DNA of 64,000 bases from contig JAZBPA010000002.1 in assembly GCA_036351435.1 (NCBI GenBank), positions 27,745 through 91,744 on the forward strand. Reading direction: 5' to 3'. The notes below the pieces were generated by a model. It was not told where the DNA came from and searched no databases. It saw only the letters and a list, made by a program, of their open reading frames with translations. The position numbers and the translations under genes are program-made. The stretch is from JAAUQA01 sp036351435 (GTDB lineage Bacteria; Pseudomonadota; Gammaproteobacteria; Competibacterales; Competibacteraceae). Below, one piece after another: positions 33,541 to 42,934 of this stretch (position 1 is the stretch's first letter; each line of letters begins with the position of its first letter).

Positions 33541-35445
33541 TTAATCCTCTTGTCGCTTGAAGTGCGTTTCATTCCCTTCGGCCGACAGTATACTGACCTC
33601 AAGCGGGACACCGTTGCTATCTAAATGCACTCGCCCCACAGCGCTGCGATTGACCAATTGCCGTGGGGCTTCCCCCTCAGGTTCACGGACCTTTATCCTC
33701 ATTTGACGGCGTTTGGTAAACCAATTCAACGGCGAGCGGCTGGCATATAGCCAACGATTGAGACGGTCAAACCACAGCAACAGCTGGGCAGGAAACTCAT
33801 TCATCAACCCGCTACAGGTAATTTGCCAGATGTCTGGACTGTTTTTACGAAAGCGGATTTTAACGTCATACATAAACGAATAGTGTACATCACCGGACAG
33901 AATGACGAAGTGCTGGGGCGTTTTCGGATGTTTGAAGATATTGAGGATTACACTAGCAGCACCGGGATGCGCCATCCAGTTCTCGGCATCCACAGTCAAC
34001 GCATAACCGAGGAGGGTAAATACCCGTTGCACCGCTTCGATTAGTTTTACCCCGAAGATCGGCGCGGCGGAAACCAGCACCACCGAGGGCTCATCCAGCA
34101 GTTCTTGTTGCAGCTCGGACAACGCTTCCCAATCCATCAACCCGGATGGTTTACCAGCACTGCTTTCCGACCACCAGCGTTGCGTGCGAGTATCAAGCAC
34201 CACCAATTTGGGTTTAGTGGGTACGCTGTAGTGCCAGTGCTCAAATTTCAGCAGGTGATCGATTAAAGCATCCTGCTGTGAGCTGTTCTGCTCGGCAAAA
34301 CAGTGTTGCACCATCGCCAGAAATTCGTCATCGAAGCATTGCGGCGCATTACCCCAGGCTTGACACAGCCAGTACCCGAGCAACGCGTTGCCGATGATGC
34401 GACGGGAAAACGGATGGCCATAGGCGGATTCTTCCCAACCCCGGGTCAGATTCCAGTCGTCAGTGACGTCGTGGTCGTCGAAGATCATGTAGACCGGCAG
34501 ATGGGCCAGCGCCCGTTGCACTTGCGGCAAATTCTCGACGAAATGGTCTATAAGACGTTGTTCTTGTTGATAGAGATCACGATACTGCTCGGCCACATCA
34601 GCGCTGCTTATGCGTATTTGTCGCCATAATACCGGTGACCAAACCAACAGGTACATGGCCAGCACTTCGGCCAAGGTAATCAGGTGATTATGTGCCGAGT
34701 CGGTGGTGAAAATCGGTTTGCGGACACCCTGAAAAAAACGCTCGTGCAAATACTTGTTGGCTTTACTCTGGGGCAGCAGATTTTCCCGCTGGTAATAACA
34801 GAATTCACTGTTGTACAAGGCCTGACTGTCGTCTACCGTTGCGCCACTCAACGCTTCTGGATAAAGTCCTAAGAGCGCAATGGTCTGGTGAATGGCTGAT
34901 AGCATGGGTCCGGCTACATCGTCGGCGTAAATCTGGTCACCGGACATGATTAGCGCAGCCGGTCGGTTGTGTATGTCTGTAACCGTTTCGGCCAACACGT
35001 CGTCGACCCGCGCCAAGGCGTCAGCACTGGGATGGTGGGGTTTGCGACAGGAGCCGTGGAGCAGATTGTCCAACCGGGTTTTCAACACGAAGCTGGGACG
35101 TGTTTCACTCTCGTATAGCAGCTGCGGGATTAGCTCTGCCAATCCCTGATTGCCCTGTGGCGCAGCCATGCACAGGTCGTATTCCAATTGACAATCGGTG
35201 GGCAGTGGCTGTTCTGGGTGGTAATCAATGAGGTAAACAAAAGCCTGCGTGCCAATGCGCAAGCAATTCTCCTCGTTACTTACCGTATGGGTGCCGATTC
35301 CGACGCCTGATCGATACAGCTCAAAGGTTGCCTGCAACGGCCGACTGGTGACCAGCCACAGTACCATTTGCTTGGGAGTCAGCCGTCTGATGATTGGCCC
35401 GGCAATCACTAGTGGCAAATCTGGATCGTTAGGTAATGGGCTCAT
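33541..35445 (-). CDS. PhoD-like metallophosphatase family protein
   Basis: A 634-residue protein related to PhoD-type phosphatases. Metal-ligand motifs visible in order are GDQIYADDVAG, MIFDDHDVTDDWN and LSGDVHYSFMYDV. The N-terminal ~130 residues (LPLVIAGPIIRRLTPKQMVLWLVTS) form the beta domain often preceding the catalytic part. There is no signal or TAT motif, so it is predicted to be cytoplasmic, unlike Bacillus PhoD. The substrate is unknown. It converges on folE2. Confidence 0.8.
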   Translation of the reverse strand: MSPLPNDPDLPLVIAGPIIRRLTPKQMVLWLVTSRPLQATFELYRSGVGIGTHTVSNEENCLRIGTQAFVYLIDYHPEQPLPTDCQLEYDLCMAAPQGNQGLAELIPQLLYESETRPSFVLKTRLDNLLHGSCRKPHHPSADALARVDDVLAETVTDIHNRPAALIMSGDQIYADDVAGPMLSAIHQTIALLGLYPEALSGATVDDSQALYNSEFCYYQRENLLPQSKANKYLHERFFQGVRKPIFTTDSAHNHLITLAEVLAMYLLVWSPVLWRQIRISSADVAEQYRDLYQQEQRLIDHFVENLPQVQRALAHLPVYMIFDDHDVTDDWNLTRGWEESAYGHPFSRRIIGNALLGYWLCQAWGNAPQCFDDEFLAMVQHCFAEQNSSQQDALIDHLLKFEHWHYSVPTKPKLVVLDTRTQRWWSESSAGKPSGLMDWEALSELQQELLDEPSVVLVSAAPIFGVKLIEAVQRVFTLLGYALTVDAENWMAHPGAASVILNIFKHPKTPQHFVILSGDVHYSFMYDVKIRFRKNSPDIWQITCSGLMNEFPAQLLLWFDRLNRWLYASRSPLNWFTKRRQMRIKVREPEGEAPRQLVNRSAVGRVHLDSNGVPLEVSILSAEGNETHFKRQED

Positions 35446-35498
35446 CCTTTGACCTATCGATAAGTGCTCAGGCCGGATAATATCGACCGGTAGCCAAC

Positions 35499-35521
35499 AA
35501 AAAAGCCCGCATTAAGCGGGC
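35499..35521 (-). terminator. Rho-independent terminator of tRNA-Leu
   Basis: Minus-strand stem GCCCGC/GCGGGC (35505-35510 with 35516-35521), 5-base loop, followed by six T (35499-35504). It lies 36 bases downstream of tRNA-Leu. Confidence 0.85.
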
Positions 35522-35557
35522 CTTATTGTCATGTTCGCACAGCTTTGAGCTGGTCTA

Positions 35558-35644
35558 TGGTGCCGAGGAGAGGACTTGAACCTCCACTGGGTTTCCCCAA
35601 CTAGCACCTGAAGCTAGCGCGTCTACCAATTCCGCCACCTCGGC
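35558..35644 (-). tRNA. tRNA-Leu (CAG)
   Basis: An 87-base class II tRNA on the minus strand, starting GCCGAGGTGG and ending CCTCGGCACCA. The anticodon stem CTAGC/GCTAG encloses TTCAGGT, giving anticodon CAG. The long variable arm is TTGGGGAAACCCAG. CCA is encoded. Confidence 0.97.
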
Positions 35645-36022
35645 TTTCACATTGCACCAGCGAAGCTTATTGCTGCGCAACTATACGGTCCGCATAAACG
35701 ACTGTCAATCTTTTCGCCGATACGCATTTGCTGCTAAACCGCTGTATTATAGTCTTTCATGCGATAGTCATCGTCGGCAGCGGCCAGGATATGGTGATTT
35801 TTTCTGCCGAGTTTCATGCCTTATTCCTGCATGGTGAGGTTGAGTATGGGGTGCCAAAACACGACGTCCTCGTTTGTCCAATACGCCGTGAAAACACTGA
35901 AACTTCCGGTGAACTTGCGCGACAATATGCTCATCATCCAAGAAAACATCTGCAATCATCGCTTAACTTGTTAAACGTATTCTTTGACGGGTACTTAGTG
36001 TGGTAACCAGCGAAGCTGCTTG
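35645..36022. other. Stretch without a recognised gene
   Basis: A 378-base interval between tRNA-Leu and a small membrane protein gene. A 92-codon plus-strand frame from 35728 to 36006 and smaller overlapping frames exist, but none shows a family motif, a signal peptide or a good ribosome site, and two frames are open over the same bases. It may be decayed coding sequence or a leader. Confidence 0.5.
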
Positions 36023-36274
36023 ATGAATCAGAAAACTGAACGCTTTACCGCGTGGCACGGTCTGCTGCTTGCGGAAACCATTGCGCTCATGATTGGTTTG
36101 CTTATGCCGATTACACCCTCGAAAACAGGTTCAGGGCATGGCTTGGCCCACCACATAATCCCAGATCCCAGCTATTTGCAGGAGGTTTTCGTTTACTTCG
36201 TGTTAACGAATCTATTACTGATTTTCATCGGCATCGTGATCGCGGTATGCTGGAAATTCGGTAACTTTCAGTAG
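36023..36274 (+). CDS. Small hypothetical membrane protein (83 aa)
   Basis: An 83-residue protein with two predicted membrane helices (HGLLLAETIALMIGLLMPI and VYFVLTNLLLIFIGIVIAV) and a short periplasmic or cytoplasmic loop (PSKTGSGHGLAHHIIPDPSY). No family is recognised. ATG 36023 is chosen over the TTG three bases upstream. It lies 24 bases before the GFA gene and may be cotranscribed. Coding status is likely but not proven. Confidence 0.6.
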   Translation: MNQKTERFTAWHGLLLAETIALMIGLLMPITPSKTGSGHGLAHHIIPDPSYLQEVFVYFVLTNLLLIFIGIVIAVCWKFGNFQ

Positions 36275-36298
36275 TCGCTTCAATTGGGGGATATGTTC

Positions 36299-36742
36299 AT
36301 GCACCAAGGTAGCTGTCAGTGCAGTTCTGTTCGATACGAACTCAGTGGTGAGCCGTTGACTTGTTATGCTTGTCATTGCACAGATTGCCAAACTGGGTCA
36401 GGGTCGGCGTATAGTCTGTCCATGCTCGTTCAACGACATGATTTGCAGGTCACTTCAGGCGAGGTTGCCGAGAATATCTACCCCCTAAACGATAACGAAC
36501 TACACCGGCATCATTGCACTCAGTGCGGGACTGCGCTGTGGTTTTCGAGCACGCAGATGCCTGAAATCATAGCAATAAAACCGGGTACATTTGACGACAC
36601 GTCCTGGTTTAAACCAATTGCGCATCTTTGGGTACGCAGCGCTCAGCCTTGGGTGTCGTTGGATCCAGATACGCCTAAATACCAGCAGCAACCCAGTATT
36701 ACAGAATTGTTGGAGCTCTGGAAAACGAGTCAAGAAGCATAG
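36299..36742 (+). CDS. GFA family zinc-binding protein
   Basis: A 147-residue member of the GFA family (named for glutathione-dependent formaldehyde-activating enzyme). Zinc-ligand cysteines are in GSCQCSSV at the N-terminus, YACHCTDCQTGSG and HRHHCTQCGTALW. Most family members have unknown substrates, and real formaldehyde activity is doubtful. ATG 36299 follows a GGGGG by about 9 bases; ATG 36293 is an alternative. Confidence 0.85.
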   Translation: MHQGSCQCSSVRYELSGEPLTCYACHCTDCQTGSGSAYSLSMLVQRHDLQVTSGEVAENIYPLNDNELHRHHCTQCGTALWFSSTQMPEIIAIKPGTFDDTSWFKPIAHLWVRSAQPWVSLDPDTPKYQQQPSITELLELWKTSQEA

Positions 36743-36772
36743 CACAGAGGATAAGAGACACTCGGGTTAAAG

Positions 36773-37921
36773 CTATTTCTTCGCTTCGGCAAAGGCATTG
36801 AGTGAATCCAAACGTCCGGCGAGCATATTCGCCAGGGGCCGTGTTTGTTCTTGTTGTTCGAAGAAAATCTTAATCACAGCCGTCATGGGCGTAGCTAAAA
36901 ACATCCCGACCATACCCCAAATCGAGCCCCAAAAAATCAACGCTAACAGCACAGTTACCGGATGCAAGTCCAGTGACCGACCCATCATTTTCGGTTCGAC
37001 AATATTGCCCAGAGTGATTTGCACCGCGCCCGGCAACACGATAGCCAACATCAGCAATGTTCCAGAGAGAGCCGGGCTGAGTAATACCACTGGCAGCGGC
37101 AGCAGCGTGGCAATGATCGAACCGATGCTGGGAATAAAATTAAGCAAAAAAGCGAACAGCCCGAATGCCATTGCCAAATCGACGCCCAACACACTCAGCA
37201 CTACGCCGACCAACACCCCGGTTAAGGCTGAAATAAACGTCTTTATGACGATGTAACGTCTTACCCGGCTCTCGACCGCGCCGAGAAAACCATCGGGAGG
37301 TTTGCCGGTATGGCGTTCTCCCAACAACAAGAACAATAAAAAAATTAGAATCAAAAAGCCCTGTGACAATAATCCCAATAAGGTCCCGGCGATTCGCAGC
37401 AGTATTTCTTGTACGCCACCACCCATCAATGTAATGACATTGCCGGTTGTGATCTCTTGCCAGGAGGCAACATCTGGGGTGATGAGTGTTGCAGTTGTTG
37501 GGTCGGCTTGCTCCGCTACTGATTCAGTTGGTAGATCAGACTCCGTTGACTGTGTTTCAGCGATTTCGGGCAATAACATATCCAATGGAGCCCATTGGTC
37601 CAGTTGATCGGCGAGCTGTTCAAACCGTTGTTTATACACATCAGCGTTATTGATCAGCATGCTGATTGATGTCGACATGACACGCCCCACAACCGCGAAA
37701 ATCAGCACGGAAACCAGCACAGTCGATAAAATCGCCACGTACCGAGGTACTCTTAGACGCGAGACTTGTATATCAACCAATGGAGTGATGGCGTACATAA
37801 AGAAAATCGCCACCACAAAGGGGATTAATACTCCTCGGAATAGATAAAGTCCAGCTGCTACGGCTAGGCCGGCTAAGATCATCAAACAAACCGTTTGGAT
37901 ATGGCGTTCTTGCTCAGGCAT
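36773..37921 (-). CDS. AI-2E family transporter (PerM/UPF0118)
   Basis: A 382-residue polytopic protein of the AI-2 exporter/PerM family, with about eight helices in two clusters: two or three at the N-terminus, a loop of about 70 acidic, low-complexity residues (ETQSTESDLPTESVAEQAD), then the conserved C-terminal block with GVLVGVVLSVLGVDLAMAFG, LNFIPSIGSIIATLLP and VEPKMMGRSLDLHPVTVLLAL. Substrates vary and cannot be predicted. The next gene downstream is the convergent GFA gene. Confidence 0.85.
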   Translation of the reverse strand: MPEQERHIQTVCLMILAGLAVAAGLYLFRGVLIPFVVAIFFMYAITPLVDIQVSRLRVPRYVAILSTVLVSVLIFAVVGRVMSTSISMLINNADVYKQRFEQLADQLDQWAPLDMLLPEIAETQSTESDLPTESVAEQADPTTATLITPDVASWQEITTGNVITLMGGGVQEILLRIAGTLLGLLSQGFLILIFLLFLLLGERHTGKPPDGFLGAVESRVRRYIVIKTFISALTGVLVGVVLSVLGVDLAMAFGLFAFLLNFIPSIGSIIATLLPLPVVLLSPALSGTLLMLAIVLPGAVQITLGNIVEPKMMGRSLDLHPVTVLLALIFWGSIWGMVGMFLATPMTAVIKIFFEQQEQTRPLANMLAGRLDSLNAFAEAKK

Positions 37922-37974
37922 CTAAAGATGGAGTCGGTTTTACACTGCCATTATCGATCATTCGGTGAAACTGC

Positions 37975-38253
37975 TTATCTGTTTTGCTCGTTTTCCAGAG
38001 CTTTAGTTGTGATTTCAGCGTAGAGTCTCATGACACGAGCAGCCAAATCATGGTATTCAGGATTTCGGTCTATCAGAGATTTAACTCTGTTGGCATCAGC
38101 AAACACTTCTTTCAGAAAGGCGAGATCGGCATTAGCCAATCGCTCACCCGCATCGACTCTTTCTTTCAGCCGTAACACGCGTGGCAATCGCTGGGTCTGC
38201 AATCTCTGTATTAAAACGGTAATCACAGCTTTGTCTTCAGAAAACCCACTCAT
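37975..38253 (-). CDS. Small hypothetical protein (92 aa)
   Basis: A 92-residue soluble, charged, helical protein of no recognised family. It contains the heptad-like stretch LPRVLRLKERVDAGERLANADLAFLKEVFADANRVKSLI, with a later YHDLAARVMRLYAEITTKAL segment. The ATG at 38253 is chosen over a GTG three codons upstream. It lies between the AI-2E gene and the RND operon, transcribed in the same direction. Confidence 0.6.
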   Translation of the reverse strand: MSGFSEDKAVITVLIQRLQTQRLPRVLRLKERVDAGERLANADLAFLKEVFADANRVKSLIDRNPEYHDLAARVMRLYAEITTKALENEQNR

Positions 38254-38304
38254 CACTCTCACCCACTATGCATTTTTTGCTAACCAGCTTATTGAGAAAA
38301 CAAA

Positions 38305-39771
38305 TTACAATTCATCTCGGACTGCGTCAGTGCTGGAACTTGCCAGTGCGTCTGCTTCAGTCACCCAACCACCACCCATCGCTTTATATAGATCAACCAC
38401 GGCGACAAGTGCGCCACCCTGGGTCTGAGCGAGCGTCAATTCAGCGTTAAACAGACTGCGCTCAGCATCGACGACTTCAAGGTAACTGGTATAGCCGTTG
38501 TCATAACGCAGTTGTGCCAGATAAGCATAGCGTTTCAAGGCATCAACCTGTTTTTCCTGCACTATCAGTCGTTCCTGCGATTTGCTTACCTCAACCAATG
38601 CGTCCTCGACTTCAGCAAAAGCGGTTTGGATGGCCTTCTGATAATTCAATAGGGCTTGTTGCTGCTGTGCTTCAGCAACCTTTACTTGACCGGCGATTTG
38701 ACCCGCTGTGAAGATCGGTGCCAACAAACTCCCGCCATAGGCCCAGGTGCGTGCCGGCCCTGAGAACAAATCGGATAACTCCGAACTGGATGAACCCAAA
38801 GCACCGGTCAGCGATATGGTCGGGAAATACTCCGCTTTAGCTACGCCAATGCGGGCATTCGCCGCGATTAATTGCTGCTCTGCCTGCCGCAGGTCCGGGC
38901 GCTGTTCCAAAAGTTCTGAAGGCAAGCCGCGCGGTATGCTCGGCGCAGCTAGCGATTCCAGCGGCATTCCACGAGGGATGGACCCGGGATTACGCCCCAA
39001 TAACAGATTAAGCGCATTTTCCCGTTGAGCAATCTCTTGCTCTAACCGAGGCACCTCAATAGCAGCCGATTGATATTCGGCCTCGGCTTGTTGAAACGGT
39101 AGTTCCGAGGTTAACCCAGCTTCAAAGCGCAACCGGGCGATACGGCGGGATTCCTCACGGGTTTCAAGCGTGCGCTGGGTAATTCTCAACTCATTATCCA
39201 ATTCCCGTAGACTGATATAGCTACTGGCAACCGCCGTCACCAAGGTTAAGATAACGGTCCGCCGTGCTTCTTCAGTGGCTAACAGGTCGGCTCTTGCGGC
39301 TTCTGTGGCTCGGCGTAGTCGACCCCAGAAGTCGATTTCAAAAAACACATTAAGATCAACTCGGTAGCGATCACTAGTAGTGTCACTACCTGGTAGCCGC
39401 TCCGATTCAGCGCTACGGCTTCTAAACGCATCTGCAGTAGTGTCAACTTGTGGAAACTGATCGGCGCGAGTCGCCCCATAGCGGCCTATGAATTCCTCAA
39501 TGACCGCTGCAGCGATTTTAAGGTCTTTATTTTCCTCTAACGCTGTTTGTATCAATTGATCAAGGACTGGGTCATCAAACAGCTGCCACCAAGCTGTATT
39601 GGCATAATCGACGGCTTCTTCTGTGGTCAATTGACGCCAGGTTTCCGGGGTATCGATGACCGGTCGCTGATAATCCGGTCCCACACTGGCGCAACCGGCA
39701 AGTGCCAAGGCAGCGAGTAGAACCGTTGTGGAGCGAAAAGGAGGAGTAATCATAGAGGGGGGCTTACGCAT
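38305..39771 (-). CDS. Outer membrane efflux lipoprotein (NodT/OprM-type)
   Basis: A 488-residue outer membrane factor of the RND tripartite pump. The lipobox LALAGCAS at about residues 25-32 of the protein starting at ATG 39771 gives a lipidated mature N-terminus (CASVGPDYQRP, typical of OprM/NodT). Two repeats of long helical hairpins follow (for example LVTAVASSYISLRELDNELRI). It overlaps the RND gene stop by 8 bases and is the last gene of the operon. Confidence 0.9.
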   Translation of the reverse strand: MRKPPSMITPPFRSTTVLLAALALAGCASVGPDYQRPVIDTPETWRQLTTEEAVDYANTAWWQLFDDPVLDQLIQTALEENKDLKIAAAVIEEFIGRYGATRADQFPQVDTTADAFRSRSAESERLPGSDTTSDRYRVDLNVFFEIDFWGRLRRATEAARADLLATEEARRTVILTLVTAVASSYISLRELDNELRITQRTLETREESRRIARLRFEAGLTSELPFQQAEAEYQSAAIEVPRLEQEIAQRENALNLLLGRNPGSIPRGMPLESLAAPSIPRGLPSELLEQRPDLRQAEQQLIAANARIGVAKAEYFPTISLTGALGSSSSELSDLFSGPARTWAYGGSLLAPIFTAGQIAGQVKVAEAQQQQALLNYQKAIQTAFAEVEDALVEVSKSQERLIVQEKQVDALKRYAYLAQLRYDNGYTSYLEVVDAERSLFNAELTLAQTQGGALVAVVDLYKAMGGGWVTEADALASSSTDAVRDEL

Positions 39772-42700
39772 GACTGCCTTCCTCCTTAGCTGATGCCGGT
39801 GGCACAGTGTCGTGAGCGGGTTCACTGGTCTGCGGGCTACTGCCGCTAAATAAGCGATAGAATAGCGGAATGAAAAACACCCCTAAACCAGTTGCCAGCA
39901 ACATACCGCCAACCATTCCAGTACCGATGGAATGACGACTAAACGCACCCGCGCCGGTGCTGAGCGCTAGCGGCATACAACCCAGGATGAACGCCAGCGA
40001 GGTCATCACGATAGGCCTAAACCGCAAACGAGCGGCTTCCAGTGCGGCGTCAATAACCGGTAGTCCTTCCTCACGTTTGATCACCGCAAATTCGATCAGC
40101 AAAATGGCGTTTTTGGCGGCCAATGCCACTAAAGTAATCAGACAAATTTGCAAATACACATCGTTGTTCAGGCCGCGCAACCACACCGCCAGGATAGCCC
40201 CCGCTATCGCAAAGGGCACCGTGATGATGACTGCGGTAGGTAGCGACCAGCGTTCATACTGAGCCGCTAGAATCAAGAACACCATGATGATACCGAACAC
40301 AAAGGCCAGCGCTGAGGCGGCACCCACCTGCTTCTCCTGATAGGCTTGCCCGGCCCAGGCGTAATCCATGCCGTCTGGGAGCACTTCGGCGGCCAAGGCC
40401 TCCATCGCCGCCAACGCCTGCCCTGAACTAAAACCCGGCGCGGGACTGCCGTTTACCCGGGCAGACGGAAACACATTAAAGCGCGGCACATTATCCGGGC
40501 CAGTCACATAACTGACATTAACCAGGGCACTCAACGGAATCATTTGATTGGTGGTTGAGCGGACAAATACTTGATTGATGTCTTCCGGTCGGGTGCGGTA
40601 TTCGGAATCAGCCTGTAACATAACCCGGTAAGTACGACCGAATTTATTGAAGTCGTTCACATAGACTGAGCCGAACAGGCCCTGCAGCAACTCAAAGACA
40701 TCATTGATCGGCACATTGAATGAGCGCGCCTTCTCCCGATCTAGATCCACAAACAACTGCTGCGAACTGGCGCGAAAGGTAGTGGTCAGCGCCCCCAACT
40801 CGGGTTTGTCCTTGGCTTTAGCGATGAACTGTTGCACGGTTTCTTCCAGCACTTTTGGACCTGCGCCGGCACGATCCTGAACCCAGAATTCAAAACCACC
40901 CGTGCTGCTCATGCCGGGGATCGGCGGTGGATTGAATACCACGACCTGCGCTTCATTGATTTGCTGGAATACCTGCCCCTGAATCGCTTGTTGCACCACA
41001 AAGGCGTGTTGGTCAGGCGCCGTTCGTTCGTCCCAAGGCTTCAAGGTGAGAAAGAAGGTCGCATAATTGGGTTTGACTTGGCCATCCAACAGACTGTAAC
41101 CCACCAAACTCACGATGTCTTTGATCGCAGGATTTTGCCGGAAAATCTGATTGGCTTGTTCCACAACTCCTACTGTGCGATCTTGGCTGGCCCCGTCGGG
41201 TAGCACCGCGACGGCGATCAAATAACCTTGATCTTCATCCGGCACGAACCCGCCGGGTACGGCCTGGAATAATCCCCAGGTAATAAACAGCAGGCCACCG
41301 AACAGCGCCAGACTCAGTAATATCCGCCGCACTAAAAAGGATGAACCGGCAACATACCCTGTGGTCAGCCAATCAAAACCCGCATCGAACTTCCTAAAGA
41401 GGATATTCTTTTGGCCTTTTTGCGGAGACAACAACAAGGCTGCCAGAGCCGGGCTGAGGGTCAGCGCCACAATTGAAGAAATAACCACCGACACCGCCAT
41501 AGTCACCGCAAATTGTTTGAACATCTGCCCGGTAATGCCGCCCAGCAAAGCGGAAGGCAAAAACACCGCAACCACCACTAATGTCGTGGCGATAATCGGG
41601 CCGGTGACTTCGTCCATCGCCCGGCGCGCTGCTTCTTTGGCGTCCAGCCCCAAATCATGCATGTTACGTTCGGTATTTTCGATAACTACAATGGCATCAT
41701 CCACCACGATACCAATAGCCAATACCAGACCAAATAGGGTGAGGGTGTTGAGCGAGAAACCGAACATCTGCATACCAATAAAAGTGCCGATGATCGACAC
41801 CGGCACGGCGAGACAAGGAATGAGCGTCGCACGCCAGTTCTGGAGAAATACGAAAACCACCAGCACCACCAGTGCCAAAGCTTCGAAGAAGGTGTGGATG
41901 ACCTCTTCAATTGAAACTTCGATAAACTGAGTCGTGTTGTAGGGAATCGAATAACTGACGCCGGGCGGGAAAGCTTTAGCCAGCTCTTCCATGCGGGCGC
42001 TGATCTGTTCGGCGACGTCGAGCGCATTAGCATCCGGCTGTTGATAAACCAATATGGCGCTGGTGGCATTGCCATTCAATAAGCCGTAGAAGTCATAGCC
42101 TTGAATGCCCAATTCCACGCGTGCCACATCGCTCAAGCGTACTGCCGAACCATCGGGATTGGAGCGCAAGATGATCTGTTCAAACTCAGCGGGTTCAGTT
42201 AAGCGACCCTTAGCGGAGACCGGCAGAGTAAGTTCTACTGGGTAGCTGGTTGGTGCCTGGCCAACCTTGCCGGCGGCGAATTGGGCATTTTGTTCCTGTA
42301 TCGCTTGGCGAATGTCACCGACAGTAAACCCCAGATCCGCCATGCGATCCGGTTTGAGCCAAATACGCATCGCATAATCAGAAGTTCCCGCCAGGGAGAT
42401 CTGGCTGGCCCCGCGAATGCGCTTGAGATCATCGACCACATTGATGTTGGCATAGTTGGCAACAAAGTTAGGGTCTTGGGTACCATCTGAGTTGATGGCC
42501 ACGATCATCAAAATATTAGACGAGGCTTTTTTGATGGTCAGGCCGTTGCGCCGGACATCTTCTGGCATCGCAGGATTAGCCAGATTGACGCGGTTGGTAA
42601 AGTCTGGTAGCACGGCGTCCAAATCGGTGCCAATATCAAAATAGACGTTGAGCGCCATGTCGCCGCTAGCCGAATTGTTCGACTGCATGTAGATCATGTT

Positions 42701-42922
42701 CTCTACGCCGTTGATCTGCTGTTCAACCGGAGCAGCGACCGTATTGGCGGTGGTTTCCGCATTGGCGCCAGGATAGCTGGTCACGACTTGCAGCAAGGGC
42801 GGGGTGATTTCCGGAAACTGCGCGATAGGCAAGGCAAGCATCGCTACCGCGCCAGACAGGGTAATCACAATGGAGATAACCGCCGCGAAAATCGGGCGGT
42901 CAATAAAGAAACGGGAAATCAT
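39764..42922 (-). CDS. RND multidrug efflux permease (HAE-1, AcrB/MexB type)
   Basis: A 1052-residue inner-membrane RND transporter with the 12-helix plan: the N-terminus MISRFFIDRPIFAAVISIVI, the TM4 motif with acidic pair IGIVVDDAIVVIENTERN, and the second-half GLNNDVYLQICLITLVALAAKNAILLIEFA with a conserved lysine. The docking domain FVNRVNLANPAMPEDV and the FAAGKVGQAP stretch are AcrB-like. It is preceded by the adaptor and followed by the outer membrane factor, so a complete pump is encoded. Substrates are unknown. Confidence 0.93.
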   Translation of the reverse strand: MISRFFIDRPIFAAVISIVITLSGAVAMLALPIAQFPEITPPLLQVVTSYPGANAETTANTVAAPVEQQINGVENMIYMQSNNSASGDMALNVYFDIGTDLDAVLPDFTNRVNLANPAMPEDVRRNGLTIKKASSNILMIVAINSDGTQDPNFVANYANINVVDDLKRIRGASQISLAGTSDYAMRIWLKPDRMADLGFTVGDIRQAIQEQNAQFAAGKVGQAPTSYPVELTLPVSAKGRLTEPAEFEQIILRSNPDGSAVRLSDVARVELGIQGYDFYGLLNGNATSAILVYQQPDANALDVAEQISARMEELAKAFPPGVSYSIPYNTTQFIEVSIEEVIHTFFEALALVVLVVFVFLQNWRATLIPCLAVPVSIIGTFIGMQMFGFSLNTLTLFGLVLAIGIVVDDAIVVIENTERNMHDLGLDAKEAARRAMDEVTGPIIATTLVVVAVFLPSALLGGITGQMFKQFAVTMAVSVVISSIVALTLSPALAALLLSPQKGQKNILFRKFDAGFDWLTTGYVAGSSFLVRRILLSLALFGGLLFITWGLFQAVPGGFVPDEDQGYLIAVAVLPDGASQDRTVGVVEQANQIFRQNPAIKDIVSLVGYSLLDGQVKPNYATFFLTLKPWDERTAPDQHAFVVQQAIQGQVFQQINEAQVVVFNPPPIPGMSSTGGFEFWVQDRAGAGPKVLEETVQQFIAKAKDKPELGALTTTFRASSQQLFVDLDREKARSFNVPINDVFELLQGLFGSVYVNDFNKFGRTYRVMLQADSEYRTRPEDINQVFVRSTTNQMIPLSALVNVSYVTGPDNVPRFNVFPSARVNGSPAPGFSSGQALAAMEALAAEVLPDGMDYAWAGQAYQEKQVGAASALAFVFGIIMVFLILAAQYERWSLPTAVIITVPFAIAGAILAVWLRGLNNDVYLQICLITLVALAAKNAILLIEFAVIKREEGLPVIDAALEAARLRFRPIVMTSLAFILGCMPLALSTGAGAFSRHSIGTGMVGGMLLATGLGVFFIPLFYRLFSGSSPQTSEPAHDTVPPASAKEEGSHA

Positions 42923-42934
42923 AGGGCAATGTCC

